Origin: Phascolarctobacterium sp.
Lineage (GTDB): Bacteria > Bacillota > Negativicutes > Acidaminococcales > Acidaminococcaceae
Direction of reading: 5' to 3'
DNA length: 64,000 nt
NCBI RefSeq assembly: GCF_030531065.1
Contig: NZ_JAUNOQ010000010.1
Coordinates: 1 to 64,000 of the forward strand
Shown here one piece after another: positions 33,886 to 43,330 of the stretch. The notes below the pieces were generated by a model. The model did no database searches and was not told where the DNA came from. It saw only the letters and a program-made list of their open reading frames with translations. The translations under genes and the position numbers were made by a program. Numbering within the stretch: position 1 is the stretch's first letter; each line of letters begins with the position of its first letter.

Positions 33886-35343
33886 ATGAGTAGACATAAA
33901 TTAAGTAAACGATTGCTGACTTTGTCGGCTGCCGTATCTTTGCTGCTGTGCCAATCCGCTTTTGCCGGTGAAACCGTGGAGCTGAACTTGCAGGACGCTA
34001 TGGAGCGAGCCTTCAATACCAACCCCGCGATTACTATCGCCGGGTATGAACGCGACAGTGCGCGCGCTAATTACAACGCCGCCCGCCAAAGCCGCGGTAT
34101 TACCATTACGGCTAACCACAGCACGCAGCGCGGCGGTTATGACGATAACCAATATTCTCAAGGTGGATGGGTTGCTGTAGATAAAAACGCTAATACCTAT
34201 ATTCCTCGACAAAATTTGGGTAAAAGGATTGGTAATACGCATTCTAATACGCTTACGGCTACGCTGCCTATTTACACCGGCGGTAGGCTGAGCGGTACGA
34301 TTAAACAGGCCAAGGCCAACTACCTGTATACGGTAGAAGGCGTGCAAAAGGCGTACAACGATATGCGCTCCACCGTAACCAACGGTTATTTCGATATGCT
34401 GCAGGCCGGCAATATGCAAGATTTGGGACGCGAATCCGTGGAGCAGCTGGCCGACCATCTGAAAAACGTCGAAGCGCAATACGATGTCGGCGTTGTCGCC
34501 AAGGTCGACGTGCTGCGCAGCCAGGTGGAATTGGCTAACGCCAAGCAGACCCTGATTCAGTACGAAAACAATTATCAAATCGCCGAAGCCAACTTGAATA
34601 AAATCGTGGGTCTGCCCATGGATACGCAGCTCAAGCTGGATAATATTTTAGTTTATACTCCTTATGACAAAGATTTGGCTTATTGCTTGGATTATGCTTC
34701 TACGCACCGCCCGGATATCGAGCAGGCCAAGCAGAATGTAGAAGCCGCCAAGGGCGCGCTGCGCGTGGCTATCGCCGGGCATATGCCGCAGGTAACGGCC
34801 AGCGCCAGCCAAAACTGGAACAACACTAACTGGCCCGGCGACGAGAACGGCAACTGGGCTGTGGGCGTAACCGTCAATTTGAATGTGTTCGATACCGGCG
34901 TAACCAATTCGCAGATTCACGGCGCGGAAGCCGATTTGGCGAAAGCGCATGAAACGTATCGCAACACTGTGGATTCGGTAAATCTGGACGTGCGTACTAA
35001 TTATTTGAGCCTGCGCGAGGCTGAAAAGCGTATTGACGCTACGCATCTGGCTGTGGACCAGGCGGACGAGGATTACCGTATCGCCCAGCTGCGCTACATG
35101 AACGGCGTTGGCACCAATACCGACGTGCTGGACGCGCAGGTGGCTTTGACCACGGCTAAGACTAACTATCTGAAGGCTTTGTACGATTACAATACCTCCA
35201 AGACCGATTTGGAAACTTCTATCGGCGTGCCCATGGCGTTCCCGACGAAGGTGACGGTAGAAGCGCCCAAGGCGAAGGTTGCCGTTGACGCTAAGGCTGC
35301 GGACCAACCGGCGGACGCTGAAGCCGATAAGGAAGCAAAATAA
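33886..35343 (+). CDS. tolC: TolC-family outer-membrane efflux protein
   Basis: A 485-residue protein with a signal peptide (cleavage near SAFAGE, residue 28) and two repeated OEP domains (about 35-230 and 250-455) that alternate long coiled helices with two-strand beta inserts, as in TolC. The Ala/Lys/Asp-rich C-terminal tail is typical of periplasmic ends. It forms the outer-membrane duct of tripartite exporters; no partner pump is in the window. It has a strong promoter with an operator-like palindrome and its own terminator, so it is a monocistronic, probably regulated unit. Confidence 0.9.
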   Translation: MSRHKLSKRLLTLSAAVSLLLCQSAFAGETVELNLQDAMERAFNTNPAITIAGYERDSARANYNAARQSRGITITANHSTQRGGYDDNQYSQGGWVAVDKNANTYIPRQNLGKRIGNTHSNTLTATLPIYTGGRLSGTIKQAKANYLYTVEGVQKAYNDMRSTVTNGYFDMLQAGNMQDLGRESVEQLADHLKNVEAQYDVGVVAKVDVLRSQVELANAKQTLIQYENNYQIAEANLNKIVGLPMDTQLKLDNILVYTPYDKDLAYCLDYASTHRPDIEQAKQNVEAAKGALRVAIAGHMPQVTASASQNWNNTNWPGDENGNWAVGVTVNLNVFDTGVTNSQIHGAEADLAKAHETYRNTVDSVNLDVRTNYLSLREAEKRIDATHLAVDQADEDYRIAQLRYMNGVGTNTDVLDAQVALTTAKTNYLKALYDYNTSKTDLETSIGVPMAFPTKVTVEAPKAKVAVDAKAADQPADAEADKEAK

Positions 35344-35369
35344 AAACGCGCTGAATGAGATAAGCTTAT

Positions 35370-35405
35370 AACTGGCAAGACACTGGTTTTGCCAGTTAAT
35401 TTTTT
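35370..35405 (+). terminator. Intrinsic terminator after tolC
   Basis: AACTGGCAA/TTGCCAGTT stem (35370-35378 with 35389-35397) followed by AATTTTTT. Confidence 0.85.
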
Positions 35406-35448
35406 GCCCTGTTTAGTAGTATTTGTGAAATAATTGGAAAGAAAGAGG

Positions 35449-35546
35449 AAGACGCGCTTGCGTGTCGAACTAATATAAGTCTAGCTATAAGCTTACATGA
35501 ACTTTCCGCCGACGTCTGGCGGAGCGCGCCGCGTGGTTACGGCGCG
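35449..35546 (+). other. Structured GC-rich leader of tamB
   Basis: Three hairpins can form before tamB: GACGCGC/GCGTGTC (35449-35465), CCGCC/GGCGG (35506-35522) and CGCGCCG/CGGCGCG (35525-35546). The 15-mer at 35508-35522 matches 14 of 15 bases with one upstream of the Mrp operon. No confident SigA promoter was found in this gap. Confidence 0.4.
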
Positions 35547-35578
35547 AAAGATTTTGATAATAACGGCTGGTGGGGCAG

Positions 35579-38500
35579 ATGAAAAAGTATTTTAGATTCA
35601 TAGGTTTTTTAATAGTGCTGCTCAGCGCAGGTTATATTTTTCTGGTGCATACGGTGATGCCCTCCTATTTGCGGCAGCTGGTGCCGCAGGCCGAGACTAT
35701 GGCCGACGATTATATCAACGGCAGCGTATCCATCGGCGAGCTGACATGGAACGGCGGCTTGAGCGCAGAGATTGATAATGTGGTGATAAGGGACGCTAAC
35801 GGCGGCACGGTAGCCGAGCTGCCGCGCACTATCGTGCATGTGCGTCCGTGGCTGGCGCTGGATAAGGGAGCGCGGGCCGTCAGCAAAATAGAGCTGATGC
35901 GGCCGAAGGCTTATCTGGTGATGAATGATAGCGAGCAATGGAATATGCAGCACTTGCTCAAGCCTTCTGATTCGGAGGAAACGCCTTTCTATGGCTTATT
36001 GGAAATTACCGACGGCAGCCTGCAGGTGGCGACGCCTGAGGGGCAATGGGATTTTGGCGTGGACGGCACGCTGAACGGCGGCGCTAATCCTAAATTTGGC
36101 GTGGATATGCAGCTGACCAGCGGTGCGGACAGGTTGGCTGTCAGCGGTTTGATGACTGCCAAGGGCGAAGGCCGTTTGCAAGTGAAGGGCGATAAGCTGG
36201 CGTTGGCGGCTTATGGCGCTTTGGCGAAACGCTACGCCGGTTTGGACAATTTGCAGGGCGGGCTGGGCAAGTTAGCCGTTTTGTACGTCAACGAAAACGG
36301 CGGGCAGAGATTTTCCGGCGAGGTCGCTTTAGCTGGCCTGCAGGCCGAAGTATCGGCGGCGAACGAAAAACATAAGGTAGCGCTGAACGGTTTGCTGCGC
36401 GCCAGCGATAATGTGGTGTCGGTCAATGGCCTTGACGTGGGCGTGGACGGACAGCAGCTGCTCCTGGAGGGCGAGGCTGACCTGAGCGATATCGAAGCGC
36501 CTCAGGGCGAGGGCGTAGTGAGGGCTGAAAAATTGGCCTATGGCGGCTATACCGTGGCTAAGCTGCGTCTGCCCTTCCGCGCCGATAAAGAGAATATTAT
36601 TTTAGACGGCTTCCAGACGGAATATGGCGGCGGCAGCATAAAGGCTAACGGCGCCTACAGCATTAAGGAGCAGGCGCTGACAGCCGACGTTCAGCTGCAA
36701 AATATTACTCATCAAATACCTGACAGGCCTGCGGACGACGTTCACGTTAACGCTAAACTAGCGGTGCTGGCGAAAAATTTGCAGGATAAAGTGCAGTTGC
36801 ATGCGGCGGCGGATACGCTGGATTTGCGCTGGCGCAGTCTGGCAATCAATAAAATGGCGCTGGACGGCGCGCTGAACGAAGCAGGGCTGACAATAGACCA
36901 TTTCAGCGCTTTTGCCGGCAATAACGGTAGTCTGGCGGTCAGCGGCAGCGTAGCTAAGGATGGCACGCTGGAGCTAAAAGGGCGTATGGCGGACTTCCCT
37001 GTAAATCCCTTGCTGGATATCGCGGCGGGGCAGGAGGCCAGCGGCTTGTGCTCCACGGGCTTTGCCATCGGCGGCAAGCTGACGGCTCCGGAATTTTCCG
37101 GCATGGTGCAGCTGACGCAGGCCGAATTTTTGAAGCAGAAGATTGACGAGGCTCACGGCTTTATCAGCTTGAAGGATAATGTGCTGACGATTAAAAATCT
37201 GGTAGCCAATATGGAGCAGGGCAAGCATTTGCTGGACGGCAGCATAGATTTGCGAGGCGAGGAGCCTGCCTTCGAGCTGTCCCTGGAAACCCAGGGCGTG
37301 CGTATCGAACCCATTATGCAGCTTTTGGCTCCTGACGCTTCGGTAACGGGCAATTTGGATAATATTATGCAGCTCAGCGGCACGGTCAGCCATCCGTCGG
37401 TGTACGGCGAGGTACACGCTACGGACGGCAGCGCGGCCAGTCAGCTGTTTAACAGCGTATCGGGGCGCTATATTTATGAGAACGGCAGGCTGGAGTTGCA
37501 CAATTTCCTCGTTCAAGCCTTCCTGGCCAGCATTAAGCTGGACGGTGTAATGACGGCGGATCAGCGTCTGGATTTCAATATGGACGCCAAGAATGTGGAT
37601 TTGGCGCATCTGCCCATTAAAGACGAAACTGTGGATTTAGACGGTTTGCTGGACGCCAAAGGGCATTTGGGCGGCATGCTGAGCAGTCCTACGTTTGAGG
37701 GCGATATCGCCAGCGAAAAAATTTATATTAACGGCGAGGCGCTGTCCGAGCTTCAGGGTACGCTGGACAGCAACGCTAAAGAAAAAAATCTTTTTCAGGT
37801 ATCGTTTAAGCAGCCGTATAAGGACGACCCGCTTAACTATGGCATTTACAGCGCCGATATCAATATCGATACCGTGCAGCGCTTTGTACAGGGCAAGGTG
37901 CTGATGGCTTGGGGCGATATTGGCGGTTTGCTGCGTATGGCGCGGCAGGATTACGATATTAACGGGCAAATGCAGGGCGAGCTGAGCTTTAATCCGCAGG
38001 GCAAGGGCAGCGGCACCAGCATCGCCGTTAATGCTGACGACGTTAAAATTCACGAGCTGAATTATGCCCATATGAACTTTAACGGGCATTTGCAAAATGG
38101 TATCGTAACCTTTGATAATGTTAAGCTGCAGGAGCAGCAGAATGTGACCGACCGCGGGGTGATTGTAGCCGACGGACGCATAGACTTGCGCAGGAAAGGC
38201 ATGGATATGTCGTTGTCCTCAGTTAAGGCTAACCCGGCGATTGTGACGGCGGTCATGAAAGATCCGCCGGAAATTAAGGGCGAAATGGATATGACGGTAA
38301 AGCTGGGCGGCACGATCGACGAGCCTCAGGGAACAGGCTCTCTGGAAATAGTCAACGGCTCGATAGCCGGAGTAAGTATAGACCGTTTGACGGCCATGCT
38401 GTCGCTGAAGGATGATAATATCAATTTACAGCAATTTTCCGCCGTCAAGGATGTCTACGGCGTTAAGGCCGAGGGCGATATTCCGTTGGATTTGTTCCGC

Positions 38501-39868
38501 TCGCGGGATCAGCGCCGCAATCCGCATGCGCAGATGAATATTATTGCGGATTTAAACGAGGCGCGTATGGGAATTTTGCCGGCCATGACCCAAATGGTGG
38601 AATGGGGCGTGGGCGATACCCAGGGACAGGTGCGGTTGGCCGGTACTCTGGAGGAGCCCTTGCTCTTTGGCTCTTTGAAAATTACCGAAGGCGCGATGAA
38701 GCTGAAATATATAGATACGGTGCTGGAAAATATCAATCTGGATGTAGATTTTAACGGCAATACGGTGCTGCTGCGCGACCTTTCCACTAAATTGGGTAAG
38801 GGTACGCTGTCTGCCGAGGGCAGCTACGCGCTGAATACGTCCATAGATACCGGCTATAGCCTGCATATTATGGCTAAGGATGCGGAAATTGCCTCCCAGA
38901 TATTTACCGGGCGCATTAACAGCGACGTGACTATCGAGCCGCAAAAATACCGCGACTTTAGTAAGCCGCGCAGCAATAACGCGCCGCCCCCATTGGCTTA
39001 TCGTCCTTTGGTTAAGGGCAGCGTGCGTTTGGACGACGTGCTGGTAAATATGCCGACTATTCCGGAGCTGGGCGAAGGAGAAAGCAATATCGGCCTTGAT
39101 ATGCGCGTGGATTTAGGACGTAAAATTCATTTGTATAATAGCTATTTATACGATATCTGGCTGGGCGGCGGCATTCATATTAAAGGCAGCAGCAACTATC
39201 CGCGTATCGACGGAACGATTCAGGCTGATAAGGGAAGCGTTACTTACCTGCGAACCGACTTTAAGCTGAATAAGGCAAGCCTGAACTGGATTGAGCCGGG
39301 AAGCTTCCTGCCTAACGTCAATTTGGAAAGCACGGCGCGGTTCAGCCGTTATAATATCTTTATGAAGATTAACGGACCCGTGGAAAATATGGATTTGCAG
39401 CTGCAGAGCGACCCGCCCATGGAGCGAAATACCATTATCAGAATGCTGACGCTGCAGCGCGATACGGCGGGCAGTAACGAGGTTACCTCCGAGGATATGA
39501 ATAACCTGATGACCGTGGGCCTGCAAATGACGGTGCTGGGCGACGTGGAAACATTGGTTAAGCAGACTCTGGGATTGGACCAGTTCCGCATTTATACGGG
39601 CAAGGTACGTTCCGGTATCGGCTTTGAAAGCTCTAAAGACCGCAATCAGGAGCTTACGCCGGACGAGCGCAACCAGTACAACGTGTTGGTAAGTAAATAT
39701 TTGAACGATAAATTGATGATAGGCTACACAACCAGCTTTGACGCTCTTGACAGAAGCGTTTTCGGGCAGTACGATATTAGCAGGCATTTCAATATCACGT
39801 ATTCCCGCAGCTACGATATGTCGGATACGGAAGACTGGTATGGCCTGGAATATAAAATCAGCTTTTAA
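35579..39868 (+). CDS. tamB: TamB/YtfN-family translocation and lipid-transfer protein
   Basis: A 1429-residue protein with one N-terminal membrane anchor (about residues 5-22), then a very long beta-rich repeat region of the AsmA/TamB type and a C-terminal TamB (DUF490) domain covering roughly the last 350 residues. It ends in a Phe after KIS. TamB-like proteins span the periplasm as hydrophobic grooves and carry phospholipids, helping OMP assembly with a BamA-family partner; here bamA lies 1.3 kb downstream and no tamA is seen. ATG 35579 is chosen over GTG 35570. Confidence 0.9.
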   Translation: MKKYFRFIGFLIVLLSAGYIFLVHTVMPSYLRQLVPQAETMADDYINGSVSIGELTWNGGLSAEIDNVVIRDANGGTVAELPRTIVHVRPWLALDKGARAVSKIELMRPKAYLVMNDSEQWNMQHLLKPSDSEETPFYGLLEITDGSLQVATPEGQWDFGVDGTLNGGANPKFGVDMQLTSGADRLAVSGLMTAKGEGRLQVKGDKLALAAYGALAKRYAGLDNLQGGLGKLAVLYVNENGGQRFSGEVALAGLQAEVSAANEKHKVALNGLLRASDNVVSVNGLDVGVDGQQLLLEGEADLSDIEAPQGEGVVRAEKLAYGGYTVAKLRLPFRADKENIILDGFQTEYGGGSIKANGAYSIKEQALTADVQLQNITHQIPDRPADDVHVNAKLAVLAKNLQDKVQLHAAADTLDLRWRSLAINKMALDGALNEAGLTIDHFSAFAGNNGSLAVSGSVAKDGTLELKGRMADFPVNPLLDIAAGQEASGLCSTGFAIGGKLTAPEFSGMVQLTQAEFLKQKIDEAHGFISLKDNVLTIKNLVANMEQGKHLLDGSIDLRGEEPAFELSLETQGVRIEPIMQLLAPDASVTGNLDNIMQLSGTVSHPSVYGEVHATDGSAASQLFNSVSGRYIYENGRLELHNFLVQAFLASIKLDGVMTADQRLDFNMDAKNVDLAHLPIKDETVDLDGLLDAKGHLGGMLSSPTFEGDIASEKIYINGEALSELQGTLDSNAKEKNLFQVSFKQPYKDDPLNYGIYSADINIDTVQRFVQGKVLMAWGDIGGLLRMARQDYDINGQMQGELSFNPQGKGSGTSIAVNADDVKIHELNYAHMNFNGHLQNGIVTFDNVKLQEQQNVTDRGVIVADGRIDLRRKGMDMSLSSVKANPAIVTAVMKDPPEIKGEMDMTVKLGGTIDEPQGTGSLEIVNGSIAGVSIDRLTAMLSLKDDNINLQQFSAVKDVYGVKAEGDIPLDLFRSRDQRRNPHAQMNIIADLNEARMGILPAMTQMVEWGVGDTQGQVRLAGTLEEPLLFGSLKITEGAMKLKYIDTVLENINLDVDFNGNTVLLRDLSTKLGKGTLSAEGSYALNTSIDTGYSLHIMAKDAEIASQIFTGRINSDVTIEPQKYRDFSKPRSNNAPPPLAYRPLVKGSVRLDDVLVNMPTIPELGEGESNIGLDMRVDLGRKIHLYNSYLYDIWLGGGIHIKGSSNYPRIDGTIQADKGSVTYLRTDFKLNKASLNWIEPGSFLPNVNLESTARFSRYNIFMKINGPVENMDLQLQSDPPMERNTIIRMLTLQRDTAGSNEVTSEDMNNLMTVGLQMTVLGDVETLVKQTLGLDQFRIYTGKVRSGIGFESSKDRNQELTPDERNQYNVLVSKYLNDKLMIGYTTSFDALDRSVFGQYDISRHFNITYSRSYDMSDTEDWYGLEYKISF

Positions 39869-39904
39869 TTATGTCAGATAACGAGTAAGAGGGGAGGTGG
39901 AAGC

Positions 39905-40540
39905 ATGCTGCAAAGCTATTTGGAGGAGCTGCGTAAAACGCCGCTGCTGGAGCCGCAGGAGGAACGCGCTTTGTGGGAGCGTTCAGCGGCGGGCGATTTT
40001 GCGGCGCACCAGCGTTTGATGACGGCTTATCAGCCGTTGGTCTTTAAGCTGGCCGTCGGCTTTAAGCTGCCGGAGGCAGAAACGCTGGAGCTTATTCAGG
40101 AAGGTATGGTCGGGCTGCTGGAGGCGGCGGAAAATTACGATTATAAGCGCCAGGTAGCCTTCAGCCTGTTTGCTACCTACCGCATTAAAGGCAGCATGGT
40201 GGATTATCTGCGCCGCAGCTCGGATAAGGGGCTTCTGTATCTGGACAGCGATATTGGTCAGGGCTTTACTTTAAGCGACGCGCTGCCGTCTGCGCTGGCT
40301 TCGCCTACGGAGCTGGCCGAGCGCAAGCTGCTGCAGGAAAAAGTGGCTCAGGCTATGGACCGCCTGCCTGCCAAGGAGCAGCAGGTGCTGCAGGGCATGT
40401 ATCTGGAGGACAGGCCCGCGCAGGCTGTGGCCGAGGCTATCGACGTCAGCCTGGGGCATGTGTACCGTCTGCAGAAGCAGGGGGTGCGCCGTATCCGCGG
40501 TATGCTGTCGCGCTTTATGCACGATTTTAATAAGGAATAA
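39905..40540 (+). CDS. Sigma-70 family sigma factor in the OM locus
   Basis: A 211-residue sigma factor without region 1.1. A short 1.2-like N-terminus (MLQSYLEELRKTPLLEPQEE) is followed by region 2 (about 35-105; ELIQEGMVGLLEAAENYD and FSLFATYRIKGSMVDYLRR) and region 4 (about 150-200, with helix-turn-helix DVSLGHVYRLQKQ). No full region 3 is obvious. It is closest in layout to group 3 factors of the FliA/SigB/WhiG kind. It is 36 nt after tamB and 160 nt before a bitopic membrane protein gene. A role in envelope gene control is suggested by position only. Confidence 0.82.
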   Translation: MLQSYLEELRKTPLLEPQEERALWERSAAGDFAAHQRLMTAYQPLVFKLAVGFKLPEAETLELIQEGMVGLLEAAENYDYKRQVAFSLFATYRIKGSMVDYLRRSSDKGLLYLDSDIGQGFTLSDALPSALASPTELAERKLLQEKVAQAMDRLPAKEQQVLQGMYLEDRPAQAVAEAIDVSLGHVYRLQKQGVRRIRGMLSRFMHDFNKE

Positions 40541-40701
40541 AGCGACATTAGTATGTTTATTGCGTAAATAGAAGCATTTCAGCGAAAATTAACTCAAAGC
40601 TGGTAAAATCTGCTTAAACGGTCTGTTAAAATTCCTGATAATTATCGACTGTTATAAGCATAATCGTTTATTTTTCGATTCCGGCAGAAAGGGGTTTTAG
40701 C

Positions 40702-41187
40702 ATGGAGCGGTCGGGCCGTTCGCTTTTTCGGCGTATCCGCAGCGTAAGAAGCAGTTTGGATAACGCGGAGCAAAGCTTTTTAGACAATAAGGATATTCGC
40801 GGCGAGCTTGACCTGATGCTGGCGGAAGCAGAGCTAAAAAACCTGCGCCGGAAAAAGGACGTTCCCTGGAGCTGGAACCGCCACCTTTTGGCGGCCTGCG
40901 CCGCCGGGCTTTTGGTTCTGGCTGGCTTCGGCGGTTGGTATTGCGCCAAGGACCATTATTTGCAGAGGCGGGCGGCCGCCGCTCCGGCAGGAGCGCACGT
41001 GTCGACGCCGGTAACTGCGCCTGTGCGGCAGGCCGTTCCCGTTAAAACAGCGGTCGCGAAGCAAACTGTTCAGCAGGATATCACCGCTGCCGGCGAAGAA
41101 CCGGAAAAGCAACAGGTTACTATATCTAAAGCCGATATGCGCAAGCTTGTGCAGTCGGCGCGAGTGGAGTTAAGCAACTCTAAATGA
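40702..41187 (+). CDS. Bitopic membrane protein of unknown function
   Basis: A 161-residue protein that I do not recognise. A basic cytoplasmic N-terminus (about 1-55, helical, LDNAEQSFLDNKDIRGEL) leads to one transmembrane helix (about 58-77) and a Pro/Ala/Thr-rich periplasmic part of about 80 residues. This single-pass topology is that of anti-sigma factors, but no zinc-binding or RsgI/RseA motif is visible. It lies between the sigma gene and bamA, 23 nt before the bamA start, so a Bam accessory function is equally possible. AAAGGGG precedes ATG 40702. Confidence 0.7.
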   Translation: MERSGRSLFRRIRSVRSSLDNAEQSFLDNKDIRGELDLMLAEAELKNLRRKKDVPWSWNRHLLAACAAGLLVLAGFGGWYCAKDHYLQRRAAAAPAGAHVSTPVTAPVRQAVPVKTAVAKQTVQQDITAAGEEPEKQQVTISKADMRKLVQSARVELSNSK

Positions 41188-41210
41188 AGCGCAAGGAGGA
41201 TAATCCATTG

Positions 41211-43319
41211 ATGAAAAGAACCCTACGGCAGCCTTTGAGGGTGGGCTTGGCAGCAATGCTGCTGGGCTTGCCGGTTTATGCTGATGATATACAAATCGCG
41301 GAGGCTGCGACTCCGCCAGCAGTCTTGGAGTCTGCAGCAGAAACAGACTCCGTGGAGGCGGCATATACGGCGGCTCGTGAGAACGCCGCCCAGACTGCCG
41401 CTGCAGCCGACGCTCAGAATAGTGCAGCGCCGTCCGACGCCGCTGCGGCAGCTCCCGCAGACGAGCCTGAAACTGTCGCCGTGCCAACGGAACCTGGCGT
41501 ACAAAAGGCACAGGAGCCTGAGAAGCAAGCAGAGCCTGCAGCCGAAGCTGTGCAGGAGCCTGCGGCAGAAGCAGCTGCCGTTCAGGAGCAGAAGCAAGAA
41601 GAAAACCGCTTGGAGCCGTATTTGGGTAAAACCATTACCAAGCAAATAATCGAAGGCAACGCTACCGTTCCCGCAGAGGACGTTTTAGCTGCGTTAAAGA
41701 CTAAGCCCGGCATGGAATTTACGGAAGCCGGACTGACGGAGGACTTGAGCGCCATTTACGATATGGGCTGGTTCTATGATTTGCATCCCGAATTTAAGGC
41801 TGTGCCGGAGGGCGTGCAGGTTATTTACCATGTGCTGGAAAATCCCGTGTATAAGTCCGTCAAGGTGCAGGGCAATACGGTTATCGACAGCAAAAGGGTG
41901 GACGCCTGCTTTGATTTGGAGCAGGGCAAGGTCGCCAATTTGAAGCAAATCAATAAAAGCGTGCAGAAGCTGGAGGAGGAATACCGTTCCAACGGCTATA
42001 TTCTGGCGCGCGTAACGGACGTGCATATGGAGCAGGATGGCACGCTGAACGTGACCGTCAACGAGGGCATCGTCGAGGACTTCAAGGTAAAGGGTAATGT
42101 AAAGTGTAAGGATTACGTTATTACCCGTGAGATGAAGCTGAAAAAAGGCAAGCCCTTTAACGCCAAGGACGCTCGCCGCAGTATGCAGCGCGTGTACAAC
42201 CTGGGCTATTTTGAAGATGTAAATATCAAGCTGAATCCCGGCCGCGAGCCTAATTCCGTCGAGGTAGAAATTTCCGTAGTGGAAATGAACACCGGTACTT
42301 TCGGTATCGGCGCGGGCTACAGTAACGCCGACGGCTTTGTCGGCATGGTTTCCATCGGCGATAAGAATTTCCGCGGCACTGGCGACAGGGTCAATATCCG
42401 TTGGGAATTTGGCGGCGAGGATAACAAGAACTATGATTTCAGCTATACCCGTCCTTGGATTGACGATAAGGAAACCAGCGCGACGCTGAATTTGTACGAT
42501 ATCACTAACGAATACGCCGACTATAATATCGACGGCGACGAAATCGCGCGTTACGATAAAAAGCGCCGCGGCCAGGAGCTGACCTTCAGCCGCAAGACGG
42601 ATAATGAATTCATAAGCAATTATATTACCTTGAAGAACCGTGAGGATATCTACAAGGGCGAAGCCGACGGCTATGAAGGCGATACCGACCAATATTATGA
42701 AAAGCAGTTTACCAACAGCGGCAAGTATGAAAGCTGGATGCCCAGCACACCGGAAGAACGCCGTAAGGAAAACTTCGGTACGACGCGCAGTATTACGCTG
42801 GGGCGCGTCTTCGATTCCCGCGATAATATTTACGATCCCCACGAGGGCAAGCGCATCGGCTACAGCTTAGAGTGGGCCGGCGGCCTGGGCGGCGATTTTG
42901 ACTTTACTAAATTTACCGCCGATTACCGTTATTACTATCGTGCGGGCGGCGAAAGCGTTTGGGCTCTGAACTTGGGCGCAGGCTATGCCGACGGCGATAT
43001 GCCGCTGAGCCAGCGCTTCTCCATGGGCGGCAGCGATACCCTGCGCGGCTACGAGGACGACCAGTTCCGCGGCAACAGCATGGTTAAGGCTACGCTGGAG
43101 TACCGCTTCCCCATTGTTAAGAAGGTACAGGGCGTACTCTTTACCGATAACGGTTACGCTTGGGATAAACGCCACGAGGATGAATTTGATTTCGGTCTGA
43201 TTAAGAACAGCTACGGCGTGGGCCTGCGCATCAATTCTCCTTTGGGCCCCGTTAAACTGGATTATGGCTACGGTGAGGACGGCGGCAAGTTCCACTTTAG
43301 CTTTGGCGGGCAGTTCTAA
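41211..43319 (+). CDS. bamA: Outer-membrane protein assembly factor BamA
   Basis: The central Omp85 insertase (702 residues). A signal peptide ends near residue 23 (LPVYADD). An unusual Ala/Glu/Pro/Gln-rich linker of about 110 residues follows, then three POTRA domains (about 140-360) and a 16-strand barrel ending FSFGGQF. The SMGGSDTLRGYEDDQFRG motif (VRGF-like, loop 6) is near residue 605. ATG 41211 is chosen because AAGGAGG sits 11 nt upstream; an in-frame ATG 41184 would mask the signal peptide. Three POTRAs rather than five is usual in this class. Confidence 0.93.
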   Translation: MKRTLRQPLRVGLAAMLLGLPVYADDIQIAEAATPPAVLESAAETDSVEAAYTAARENAAQTAAAADAQNSAAPSDAAAAAPADEPETVAVPTEPGVQKAQEPEKQAEPAAEAVQEPAAEAAAVQEQKQEENRLEPYLGKTITKQIIEGNATVPAEDVLAALKTKPGMEFTEAGLTEDLSAIYDMGWFYDLHPEFKAVPEGVQVIYHVLENPVYKSVKVQGNTVIDSKRVDACFDLEQGKVANLKQINKSVQKLEEEYRSNGYILARVTDVHMEQDGTLNVTVNEGIVEDFKVKGNVKCKDYVITREMKLKKGKPFNAKDARRSMQRVYNLGYFEDVNIKLNPGREPNSVEVEISVVEMNTGTFGIGAGYSNADGFVGMVSIGDKNFRGTGDRVNIRWEFGGEDNKNYDFSYTRPWIDDKETSATLNLYDITNEYADYNIDGDEIARYDKKRRGQELTFSRKTDNEFISNYITLKNREDIYKGEADGYEGDTDQYYEKQFTNSGKYESWMPSTPEERRKENFGTTRSITLGRVFDSRDNIYDPHEGKRIGYSLEWAGGLGGDFDFTKFTADYRYYYRAGGESVWALNLGAGYADGDMPLSQRFSMGGSDTLRGYEDDQFRGNSMVKATLEYRFPIVKKVQGVLFTDNGYAWDKRHEDEFDFGLIKNSYGVGLRINSPLGPVKLDYGYGEDGGKFHFSFGGQF

Positions 43320-43330
43320 GCTGTGGGGCG

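Noticed and set aside
41694-42842. A 382-codon minus-strand frame across bamA
   Set aside because: It is an antisense shadow. The plus strand here encodes POTRA domains and barrel strands with clear conservation.
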